A program made the translations under genes and the position numbers. The notes under the pieces were generated by a model. It was not told where the DNA came from. It saw only the letters and a program-made list of their open reading frames with translations, and did no database searches. From Candidatus Tisiphia endosymbiont of Beris chalybata (GTDB lineage: Bacteria > Pseudomonadota > Alphaproteobacteria > Rickettsiales > Rickettsiaceae), in the NCBI RefSeq assembly GCF_964026555.1, contig NZ_OZ032159.1, forward strand, positions 186,001-250,000: a stretch of DNA of 64,000 nt. Reading direction: 5' to 3'. How positions within the stretch are numbered: position 1 is the stretch's first letter; the number at the start of each line of letters is the position of its first letter. Below are positions 56,699 through 64,000 of the stretch, in pieces.

Positions 56699-58480
56699 AT
56701 GCTAAGCAAAAAAATATTATATAACCAACTAATCTCCAGGAGGTCTTTCTTAATAGGTGCAGGGAAAATGTCGTTGTTGTCCTTACTGGCTAGCAAAATG
56801 ATTTATATGCAACTTTTTGAAAGCGTAAAATATCGTACTTTATCTGATAAAAATCGTATTAATTTTGTTTTATTATCACCGGTTAGAGGACAAATTTATG
56901 ATGTAAATGGTACTGTGCTAGCGATAAATCAAGCGTGTTTTAGGCTATTATTAGATCGAAATATTAATGCCAATTATCAGAATGAGTTAAAGCTCATTTT
57001 CAATATCTTAAATTTTTCAGAAGAAAAGATAGGGGCTATTAAGAACAAAATAAAAAAAGCTAATACTCATATCCCTTTTGCAATATTAGATAACCTTACT
57101 TGGCAACAAATGGCATTAATAGAAGAGCAAAAGCCCTATTTAAATTCGCTTTTTATTGATGCTGGCTTAGCACGGTTTTATCCTTTCTCAGATTCTGCAT
57201 GCCATATAATAGGTTATATTGGCCAAATTAATGAACAAGAAAAACAAGATCTAAAAATAAATAATTTAGGCGATTTTTATGTCGGCAAATTTGGATTGGA
57301 AAAATATTATGAAGAGAAATTACGAGGAGAATTTGGCTATAAACAAGTAGAAGTAAATGCGGTAGGGAAACATGTCCGGGAGATTGCCAGCTTCCACAGT
57401 AACGATGGGCAGGATTTATACTTAAATATTGATATAGATCTTCAACATAAAATACAACCATATCTCAGTAAGCAGGGCTGCTCTGCCATAGTTATGGATG
57501 TTAAGAACGGTAATATATTAATCCTTGCTATGTCGCCAGTATTTGAAACTAATAATTTCATAAAATTATCTAATGATTATTGGCAGACTTTAATTAATGA
57601 TCCTTATAAACCTTTAATTAATAAGATAGTACAAAGTACTTACCCACCTGGCTCAGTTTTTAAAATTATTACTATTTTAACTGCGCTAGAACATGGGCTT
57701 ACTCCTGATCATAGCTTTCATTGTTCTGGTGCTTCGGTGCTTGGTAGTAACAGCTTTCGTTGTTGGAAAACTTATGGTCATGGGCGAGTGGATATGTATA
57801 ATGCTATGAAATATTCTTGTAATACTTACATGTATGAAGTAGGACGTTTGGTTGGCTTTAGGAAAATCCTCAATATGGCCAAAAAATTTGGGTTTGGCAA
57901 AAAAACAGGAGTAGACTTAACAGGAGAAGTTAGCGGGTTTTTACCCTCAGAAGAGTGGAAAGTAAGAAAATTGAAATCCCCGTGGTCTTTAGGAGATACT
58001 TTGAATTTATCGATCGGTCAGGGGTTTTTATTGTCTACCCCTATTCAATTAGCAAGTTTTGCTACTGCCATTGCAAGTGATGGGAAATTATATAAGCCTA
58101 GAATTGCTAAAGAGCAGGCATTATTTGAGCAAATTGACATCCAACAAAAACATTTGGATGTTTTAAAAGAAGGTATGTTTAAAGCGGTAAATACTGAAGG
58201 TGGTACTGGCTATTATAGTAGGATTTTAGGGGAAAAGAAACAATTAGCTGGTAAAACAGGCACAGCTCAGGTACAGTCCAAAGCTAGTATTGATGATGAT
58301 TTAAGTAGAGAGAATATTGCCTGGGAAAGGCGTAATCATGCGATATTCATGGGCTTTGCCCCATACCATCAGCCACGCTATTCTATTTTGGTTTATTTAG
58401 ATCATGGGGGAGGAGGGGGGAAGGCCGCAGCGCCTATAGCTAGTAAAATTATGTCAATGGTACTTGATAAATATGCTTAA
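56699..58480 (+). CDS. mrdA: Penicillin-binding protein 2 (PBP2)
   Basis: A 593-residue elongasome transpeptidase that works with MreBCD. An N-terminal helix, the dimerisation/pedestal domain with LLSPVRGQIYDVNGTVLAIN, then the transpeptidase motifs SVFK (YPPGSVFKIITILTALEHG), SCN (MKYSCNTYMYEVG) and KTG (LAGKTGTAQVQ). Complete. Confidence 0.96.
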   Translation: MLSKKILYNQLISRRSFLIGAGKMSLLSLLASKMIYMQLFESVKYRTLSDKNRINFVLLSPVRGQIYDVNGTVLAINQACFRLLLDRNINANYQNELKLIFNILNFSEEKIGAIKNKIKKANTHIPFAILDNLTWQQMALIEEQKPYLNSLFIDAGLARFYPFSDSACHIIGYIGQINEQEKQDLKINNLGDFYVGKFGLEKYYEEKLRGEFGYKQVEVNAVGKHVREIASFHSNDGQDLYLNIDIDLQHKIQPYLSKQGCSAIVMDVKNGNILILAMSPVFETNNFIKLSNDYWQTLINDPYKPLINKIVQSTYPPGSVFKIITILTALEHGLTPDHSFHCSGASVLGSNSFRCWKTYGHGRVDMYNAMKYSCNTYMYEVGRLVGFRKILNMAKKFGFGKKTGVDLTGEVSGFLPSEEWKVRKLKSPWSLGDTLNLSIGQGFLLSTPIQLASFATAIASDGKLYKPRIAKEQALFEQIDIQQKHLDVLKEGMFKAVNTEGGTGYYSRILGEKKQLAGKTGTAQVQSKASIDDDLSRENIAWERRNHAIFMGFAPYHQPRYSILVYLDHGGGGGKAAAPIASKIMSMVLDKYA

Positions 58481-58489
58481 TATTCCTAT

Positions 58490-58622
58490 TATACCATTTC
58501 TGAAAACTAATCATCACGTCGCCTTACTTCATGCTCTCCGCTCCTCTCAGCTGCGTCTATGTATGCAGTTCGGCTTGACACCCGTACTGCCAGTGCTGAT
58601 TTAGTTTTGGGAAATGGTATTA
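58490..58622. repeat. Palindromic repeat family H, copy 1
   Basis: Arms TATACCATTTCTGAAAACTA and TTAGTTTTGGGAAATGGTAT. A truncated relative is at 24958-25019. It lies between mrdA and nuoN. Confidence 0.75.
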
Positions 58623-58650
58623 TAATCTATTGCGTAATTAATATAACTAT

Positions 58651-60078
58651 ATGTTAAATTCAATTTTTGGACAGTTTGTCGTTATTTTACCTGAGATTTC
58701 GCTGGTATTGTTGGCGTTATTTTCTCAGCTCTCCGCCCTGTTTTTTAGTAACAGAATAAAAATTATTACTAATATTACGGTAATAATTTTATTCATATTA
58801 CTTGCTTATACTTTTTGTGGCTTAACTGATTGGATGGTAAGTTTTAATAATTCTTTTGCTACAGGCAGAGGGATAGGCATTTATAAAGCTATAGTTTTAC
58901 TGTTCTCGATAATGACAATAGTGATTTATAAAGATTATTGCCAGATAGCACAGCAAGAATTTAAATTTGAATTTATAACCTTAATATTACTCTCTACCAT
59001 GAGTTCTTTTGCTGCTATATCATCACGTAACTTTTTATTGTTGTTTTGTAGCCTAGAGTTGCAGGCATTAATTAGTTATGTCCTAGCTGGTTTTAGTATA
59101 AATAATCTTAAATCCTCAGAAGGAGCATTAAAATATTTTGTTCTAGGGGCTTTAATCAGCTGTCTATCATTATTTGGTATATCCTATATTTATGGCTTTG
59201 GTGGAGGGTTAGACTATACCTATATTTTTGATGCGATGCGTGGGATGCGCCAGCCTAACATTGGGCTGGTAGTAGGGATGGTACTTTTTTTAAGTAGTAT
59301 CTTTTTTAAATTATCAGTGGTACCTTTACATGTGTGGACTCCTGATGTTTATGAGGGATCTCCTATTCCTGCGGTAACATATTTTTCCGCTTCTACTAAA
59401 TTTGCAAATCTAGTAGTATTATTAAATATCATTATATTAGCTGAAAATTATAAGCCAATCTCAATGAGTTTAATAAAAATTCTCGCGATTTTATCGATGT
59501 TCATTGGCGCAGGGGGAGCGCTACGCCAAAATTCTTTAAAAAGGCTAATGGGGTATAGCACTATCCTCAATATCGGATATGTGTTAATAGGCGTTTCGTT
59601 GGCAGGGAATTCTTGGAGCAGTAAAGCTGCTTTATTATACATGATTATTTATGCTATCTCAGTTATAGGCTTCTTTAGTTGCCTAATTGCTTTGCTGGGT
59701 GACAAAGCAGATACAGCAACATTTGAGGATTTACAAGGGCTTGCATCTACCAGAAAAGCTTTAGCTGGCGGTATTACTATTATTATGTTTTCTCTTATTG
59801 GGATACCCCCGTTAGCAGGATTTTTTGGCAAATATTTTCTTTTTTATCAAGCGATTATTCATCAGCAATTTACTTTGGCGATCATAGGTATTGGCAGTAG
59901 CGTGGTTGCTGCTTATTATTACCTTAAAATAGTTAAATCTATGTACTTTGTTGAAATTAAACAGGGACACGCCTATTCTTCAATCACCTCTTCTCTAAGT
60001 TTAAAATTTATGAACTGCCTTGTAATAGCCTTCCTATTACTTTTTTCTGTAGTTTTTATCTTCGCAATCCTGACTTGA
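58651..60078 (+). CDS. nuoN: NADH-quinone oxidoreductase subunit N
   Basis: 475 residues with about 14 membrane helices, one of the antiporter-like proton-pumping subunits of complex I. SSEGALKYFVLGALISCLSL, FKLSVVPLHVWTPDVYEGSP, the lysine-bearing ASTKFANLVVL, and GGALRQNSLKRLMGYSTILN are typical. No other nuo genes are near. Confidence 0.95.
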   Translation: MLNSIFGQFVVILPEISLVLLALFSQLSALFFSNRIKIITNITVIILFILLAYTFCGLTDWMVSFNNSFATGRGIGIYKAIVLLFSIMTIVIYKDYCQIAQQEFKFEFITLILLSTMSSFAAISSRNFLLLFCSLELQALISYVLAGFSINNLKSSEGALKYFVLGALISCLSLFGISYIYGFGGGLDYTYIFDAMRGMRQPNIGLVVGMVLFLSSIFFKLSVVPLHVWTPDVYEGSPIPAVTYFSASTKFANLVVLLNIIILAENYKPISMSLIKILAILSMFIGAGGALRQNSLKRLMGYSTILNIGYVLIGVSLAGNSWSSKAALLYMIIYAISVIGFFSCLIALLGDKADTATFEDLQGLASTRKALAGGITIIMFSLIGIPPLAGFFGKYFLFYQAIIHQQFTLAIIGIGSSVVAAYYYLKIVKSMYFVEIKQGHAYSSITSSLSLKFMNCLVIAFLLLFSVVFIFAILT

Positions 60079-60085
60079 GTTAGAA

Positions 60086-60808
60086 ATGTGGCACGAAAAA
60101 TATACTCTAATAGTTTTTGAAGAACTAGACAGCACTAGTTCGGAAGCTCTTAGAATAGCACGAACTAGCCCACGGGGAAATTATGTAATAGTTGCTAAAA
60201 ATCAAACTCACTCTCGCGGTAGAAATACTAAAGTTTGGCACTCCTACCCTGGGAATTTGCATTTGAGCATATTATTAAATCATAATATAGATTTTAATTA
60301 TATCCAGCAATTGTCTTTTGTGACAGCGGTGGCTGTATATAAGGCTATTAATTCCTTAGCAAGTAAATCATCAAATAGCATTAAATTAAAATGGCCGAAT
60401 GATCTATTAATAAATAATAAAAAAGTAGCTGGGATATTGCTTGAATCTATTACTATAAATAAGGCACATTATTTAGTGATAGGTATCGGTATTAATATTA
60501 GGCAAAATCCTGTACAGGCTGATCAGCCAACTACTAATTTATTGAATGAAGATATTGAGGTAATAGAGAGCACAGAGTTGTTAGATAGAGTTATGAGTAA
60601 TTTTGAAAAAAGTTTTATATTATGGCAAACATATGGTTTCGATCGAATAAGGCAGTATTGGATGAAAAGGACTTACCAACTTGGCCAACTAATTACTGCG
60701 AATTATCAAGGTACCAAACTCTCCGGGCTTTTTAAAGGAATAGACCATAATGGCCGAATGAAAATTTTACTAAATTCAGGAGAGACCAAGTTGCTGTCAA
60801 TATATTAG
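60086..60808 (+). CDS. birA: Biotin--[acetyl-CoA carboxylase] ligase, catalytic domain only
   Basis: 240 residues, monofunctional: no DNA-binding domain at the N-terminus. DSTSSEALRIART, AKNQTHSRGRNTKVWHSYPG (the GRGRxGRxW-type biotinyl-AMP loop, here SRGRNTKVW), LKWPNDLLINNKKVAGILLE and GIGINIRQNP are conserved. It activates biotin and attaches it to the carboxylase carrier protein. It follows nuoN after 7 nt, as in Rickettsia. Confidence 0.94.
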   Translation: MWHEKYTLIVFEELDSTSSEALRIARTSPRGNYVIVAKNQTHSRGRNTKVWHSYPGNLHLSILLNHNIDFNYIQQLSFVTAVAVYKAINSLASKSSNSIKLKWPNDLLINNKKVAGILLESITINKAHYLVIGIGINIRQNPVQADQPTTNLLNEDIEVIESTELLDRVMSNFEKSFILWQTYGFDRIRQYWMKRTYQLGQLITANYQGTKLSGLFKGIDHNGRMKILLNSGETKLLSIY

Positions 60809-60847
60809 CAGGGCAATTTCAAAGTGCGACTTTGAAATTGCCCTGCT
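60807..60847 (+). terminator. Terminator of nuoN-birA
   Basis: AGCAGGGCAATTTCAAAG and CTTTGAAATTGCCCTGCT form a perfect 18-bp stem around a 5-nt loop. It begins in the birA stop codon. Confidence 0.75.
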
Positions 60848-60863
60848 ATATTAGGCTCCTGTA

Positions 60864-60972
60864 TATAGTCACTTAGGTTAATAAACTAGCTACGTTGTTG
60901 CTCGTCGCTTACCTAGTATCTCCTAGGCTTCACTCCTCGCGCCTAGTATCTAATTCAACCTAAGTGACTATA
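60864..60972. repeat. Palindromic repeat family A, copy 5
   Basis: Arms TATAGTCACTTAGGTTAATA and AACCTAAGTGACTATA, otherwise nearly the same as copies 1 and 4. It lies between the convergent birA and tsf genes. Confidence 0.88.
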
Positions 60973-61047
60973 AGACAATCTAGTCGGTAATTTTTTTTAT
61001 GTCTTTGGGTCCAGAGAGCCCCCGTACTCTTGCTCTCTATTCTGTGC

Positions 61048-61965
61048 CTATGTATGAATCACCGCTGCTACTTCATCTGCAAAATTTTTCTCTACTTGCA
61101 CTATCCCTTCACCCAGTTCATAACGGATAAATTGACTAATTTTAATTGTCCCTCCTAAGGCTATTTCAGCATTTTGAATCACTTGCGCAATAGTTAATTT
61201 ATCATCAAATAAAAAATTTTGTTCCAATAACAGAACTTCTGCCAAGAATTTACGAATTCTTCCCTCAACCATTTTATCAATTATGTTATCTGGTTTGCCC
61301 GAAGCCTTCGATTGCTCAATAAATATATTTCTTTCACGCTCAATTACTGCTGGGTCTAAGCTTGTGGCATCGAGAGCATAAGGGTTGCTTGCGGCGATAT
61401 GGATGGCGATTTTTCTTCCTAATTCAGAAAGAGTAGTTTTATCTTGAACCGTTGATTCTAGTCCTATGAGAACAGAGATTTTACCTTGATTAGTCACTAC
61501 AGCATTATGCACATATGCACTCACTACCCCTTGGGAAACGGTGACAAGCTGCATACGGCGTAAAGTTAAATTTTCTCCAATAGTGGCAATATTATCTAAA
61601 ATTTCTTCATTAACAGTTTTTCCGGAAGGAGTTTTAGCTAATTTTAGTGATTCTAAATTATTATAGTGGAGCGCTAACTCAGTAATATTATTAACTAATT
61701 GCTGAAATTTATCATTTCGTGCTACAAAATCTGTTTCGCTATTTATTTCTATAATAGCTCCTACTTTCTCCTGGACCTTAACAGCAGTAGCTCCCTCTGC
61801 CGCAAGTCTACTAGCTTTTTTTGCAGCTGCCGACAACCCTTTAGTCCTGAGCCAGTCAATTGCTTTCTCAAAATCGCCATTGGTTTCAACTAAAGCTTTC
61901 TTGCAGTCCATCATCCCTGCGCCGCTTTTCTCTCTTAATTGCTTTACTAAGCTAGCCTCAACCAT
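61048..61965 (-). CDS. tsf: Elongation factor Ts
   Basis: A 305-residue guanine-nucleotide exchange factor for EF-Tu. [37 protein letters not shown] and [14 protein letters not shown] are conserved, with [20 protein letters not shown] near the C-terminus. 17 nt downstream of rpsB. Confidence 0.97.
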   Translation of the reverse strand: MVEASLVKQLREKSGAGMMDCKKALVETNGDFEKAIDWLRTKGLSAAAKKASRLAAEGATAVKVQEKVGAIIEINSETDFVARNDKFQQLVNNITELALHYNNLESLKLAKTPSGKTVNEEILDNIATIGENLTLRRMQLVTVSQGVVSAYVHNAVVTNQGKISVLIGLESTVQDKTTLSELGRKIAIHIAASNPYALDATSLDPAVIERERNIFIEQSKASGKPDNIIDKMVEGRIRKFLAEVLLLEQNFLFDDKLTIAQVIQNAEIALGGTIKISQFIRYELGEGIVQVEKNFADEVAAVIHT

Positions 61966-61982
61966 TTTTCTTTCCTCTAATA

Positions 61983-62876
61983 TTATTTTTTAGGTTTTTT
62001 AGTATTTTGATCCTCTTCTGCCAGCTCTAATGCTAGCTCAAAATCAGTGACTGCTTCATTTGCTGTGTCAGGGGCTTTAGAAAATTTCTTACTAAAGTTT
62101 AATTTAGCAATATTTCTAATATTCTTATTTTTTTCTTCCTGATTTTCAATACTGCCTAAATCAACGCCCGAGGCAACTAAAGATTCTTCTATACCGGCGA
62201 GCACCGCATCAGCAAATAAGCTGCAATAAAGTTTTATAGACCTTATAGCGTCATCGTTTCCAGGGATAGGGTGATCTATATTATCGGGGTTGGAATTAGT
62301 ATCTACTATGGCAACGATGGGGATCTTTAATTTCACTGCTTCCTGGATAGCTAAATGTTCCTTATTAGTGTCAATTACCACTAGTAAATTAGGTTTAGTA
62401 TTAAGATGTCTTATACCTCCTAAGGATCTAAGCAATTTATCCTTTTTACGGGTCATCTCTAATATTTCTTTTTTAGTATAGCCGGCACATTCTTCTTCAT
62501 TTGCCAAAACTTTCTCAAGCTTATCTAGCTTTTTTATTGAGTTTGAAATTGTGCCCCAGTTAGTTAACATCCCGCCAAGCCAACGGTGATTTACATAAAA
62601 TTGGCCGCACTTTTCTGCGTATTCAGCTACTATCTCGCTTGCTTGAACTTTAGTACTGACAAATAATATTTTACCATTCTTTTTAACAGTTTCACACATT
62701 ATATTTAACGCTCTTTCCATGAGAGCAACGGTTTGTTGTAGGTCAATTACATGGATATCATCTCTACTACCATAAATATAAGGGGCCATTTTAGGATTCC
62801 ACCGAGAAGTTTTATGGCCGAAATGGACGCCTGCATCAAGTAATTCTTTTATATTAACCGCTTGTATTTTTGACAT
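61983..62876 (-). CDS. rpsB: 30S ribosomal protein S2
   Basis: 297 residues. [51 protein letters not shown] and [20 protein letters not shown] are diagnostic. A C-terminal extension of about 60 residues (Lys- and Glu-rich) goes beyond the E. coli length. First gene of rpsB-tsf. Confidence 0.97.
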   Translation of the reverse strand: MSKIQAVNIKELLDAGVHFGHKTSRWNPKMAPYIYGSRDDIHVIDLQQTVALMERALNIMCETVKKNGKILFVSTKVQASEIVAEYAEKCGQFYVNHRWLGGMLTNWGTISNSIKKLDKLEKVLANEEECAGYTKKEILEMTRKKDKLLRSLGGIRHLNTKPNLLVVIDTNKEHLAIQEAVKLKIPIVAIVDTNSNPDNIDHPIPGNDDAIRSIKLYCSLFADAVLAGIEESLVASGVDLGSIENQEEKNKNIRNIAKLNFSKKFSKAPDTANEAVTDFELALELAEEDQNTKKPKK

Positions 62877-63065
62877 TTTTTCTCCTTCAAATGTTAGTTA
62901 TATATCTCCTGTAAGAGATAACTACCGCAAAAGTCTAATACCAAAAGCCTTAAAGCATATTTGGACTAACACTATTCTTTTGCGTGTGAATTTTGCTTAA
63001 TTTATAAGCTTCTGGAGTATACATTTTGATTCAGATATTTGCAATAGTGTTGTAGACTAATTTAA

Positions 63066-64000
63066 TTAAAGCTCTTTGTCTATATAACCCCTTCTCCAAA
63101 TAGTAGAGCCGTCCGCTTTATCTTCTATAATTATCCCATCTTGTAGTAAGTTTTGCCGTATTTGGTCAGCTAATTCCCAATTTTTTTGTGATTTAGCCTC
63201 ACGGCGCTTAGCCAGAAGTTGGTTAATATCTGTCTCATTTACTGCAGAATGAAACCAATTTTTTGGTGATTCTCTCATCAACCCGATAAAATTACTGCAA
63301 GCAAGCATAGAGGAGGCATGCAAATATTTCTTTTCTTCGTTGTTTGTACCAAAAATAAGCTTAGCATAATCATTGATTATTTTAATAGCTAACGGAGTAT
63401 TCAGATCATCAAGTAACGCAGATAAGAAGTTTGGGGGCAGGGGAGGGCAAGGAATACGGCTCATATCTAAAGAATCCAGCGCTCTATACCAATAATTTAT
63501 TGTTTTGGTAGCGTCTTCTAATGCTTTATTATTGTAATCTAATGGTTTACGATAATGAGTAGATAGCAACAGTAACCTTAGTATATCCCCCGGGACTTTT
63601 CTATTGATAAAATCCCTGACAGTAAAAAAATTACCTAAAGATTTACTCATCTTTTCACCATTTACGGTTAGAAAACCATTATGTACCCAATAGTTAGCAA
63701 ATTGTGAATTAGGAAAAGCGCATACGCTTTGAGCAATTTCATTAGTATGATGAGGGAAGATTAAATCAGCACCACCACCATGTATATCAAAATTTTCGCC
63801 TAAATATTTATAGCTCATAGCTGAACATTCTATATGCCAACCTGGTCTGCCTCTACCAAAAGGGCTGTCAAAACTTGCAGACATCTCTTCATCTTGCTCC
63901 ACTGCTTTCCATAACACAAAATCCTGGGGGCATTTTTTAGCAAGATTATTTTCAATACGTACCCCATCTATTAATTCCTCTAAACTACGGTTAGATAATT
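63066..64000 (-). CDS. cysS: Cysteinyl-tRNA synthetase, 5' part outside the window
   Basis: The frame continues to the right edge (the codons before GTG 63917 read [11 protein letters not shown]), so the start and the HIGH motif are outside the window. Visible: [11 protein letters not shown] with zinc ligand Cys, [20 protein letters not shown], the catalytic loop EKMSKSLGN, and the C-terminal helical domain ending with [20 protein letters not shown]. Confidence 0.96.
   Translation of the reverse strand, partial: LSNRSLEELIDGVRIENNLAKKCPQDFVLWKAVEQDEEMSASFDSPFGRGRPGWHIECSAMSYKYLGENFDIHGGGADLIFPHHTNEIAQSVCAFPNSQFANYWVHNGFLTVNGEKMSKSLGNFFTVRDFINRKVPGDILRLLLLSTHYRKPLDYNNKALEDATKTINYWYRALDSLDMSRIPCPPLPPNFLSALLDDLNTPLAIKIINDYAKLIFGTNNEEKKYLHASSMLACSNFIGLMRESPKNWFHSAVNETDINQLLAKRREAKSQKNWELADQIRQNLLQDGIIIEDKADGSTIWRRGYIDKEL

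Overview
The window is a low-GC chromosome segment from an alphaproteobacterium, most likely a member of the Rickettsiaceae (Rickettsia, Megaira or a close relative; I cannot fix the genus). The reasons are Rickettsia-like housekeeping genes (QueE starting MFGQNPKR, single-domain RNase D, EnvZ/OmpR pair, ProP-type MFS paralogues, MsbA-like exporter, patatin, surface autotransporter with a polyproline tract) and a very high density of short palindromic repeats, some of them inside protein-coding genes in the manner of Rickettsia palindromic elements.

Layout. 1-2531: an amino-acid permease running off the left edge, a repeat cluster, tRNA-Glu and BamE. 2958-7591: rpmF-fabH (with no plsX between them), then a 1009-residue RelA/SpoT-type alarmone synthetase fused to ankyrin-like repeats. 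8530-14750: YihY, ruvAB, a small membrane protein, an MFS transporter and an MsbA-like ABC exporter. 15055-17115: a gene of unknown function split by an IS982-like insertion sequence with a 7-bp target duplication. 17813-21759: queE, mreC, mreB, LptG-like permease, tRNA(CAT). 22141-27204: second MFS transporter, dnaJ, dnaK. 27523-31984: patatin-like phospholipase and autotransporter. 32462-36761: RNase P RNA, recG, an unknown protein and a ferritin-like protein. 37060-45929: KGG stress peptide, miaB, PBP1A, RNase D, ftsB-cdsA-uppS, envZ-ompR. 46164-53843: ilvE, uvrC, yidD-purC-exoD, M16 peptidase, unknown protein, dapF. 53836-60808: an operon-like series mtaB-gpsA-mreD-mrdA, then nuoN-birA. 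61048-64000: tsf, rpsB and the 3' part of cysS.

Cell-envelope genes are scattered through the window: MreB, MreC and MreD with PBP2 and PBP1A, UppS, CdsA, FtsB, LptG, BamE, MsbA, DapF. Host-interaction candidates are the patatin, the autotransporter, the synthetase-ankyrin protein and three or four unrecognised proteins.

The most unusual feature is the set of palindromic repeats, which I grouped by eye into about a dozen families (labels A-L are mine). They are 50-160 bp, end in inverted arms that mostly begin with TA, and several families with different arms share the same central core (TCACGTAC, short spacer, GTACGCTGCGG). Two copies 13 kb apart are identical, copies are nested, one is a hybrid of two families, and several have rewritten protein ends: they supply in-frame internal segments (synthetase-ankyrin protein, autotransporter), N-termini (YidD, possibly UppS) and C-termini or stop codons (MiaB, M16 peptidase, probably the first MFS transporter).
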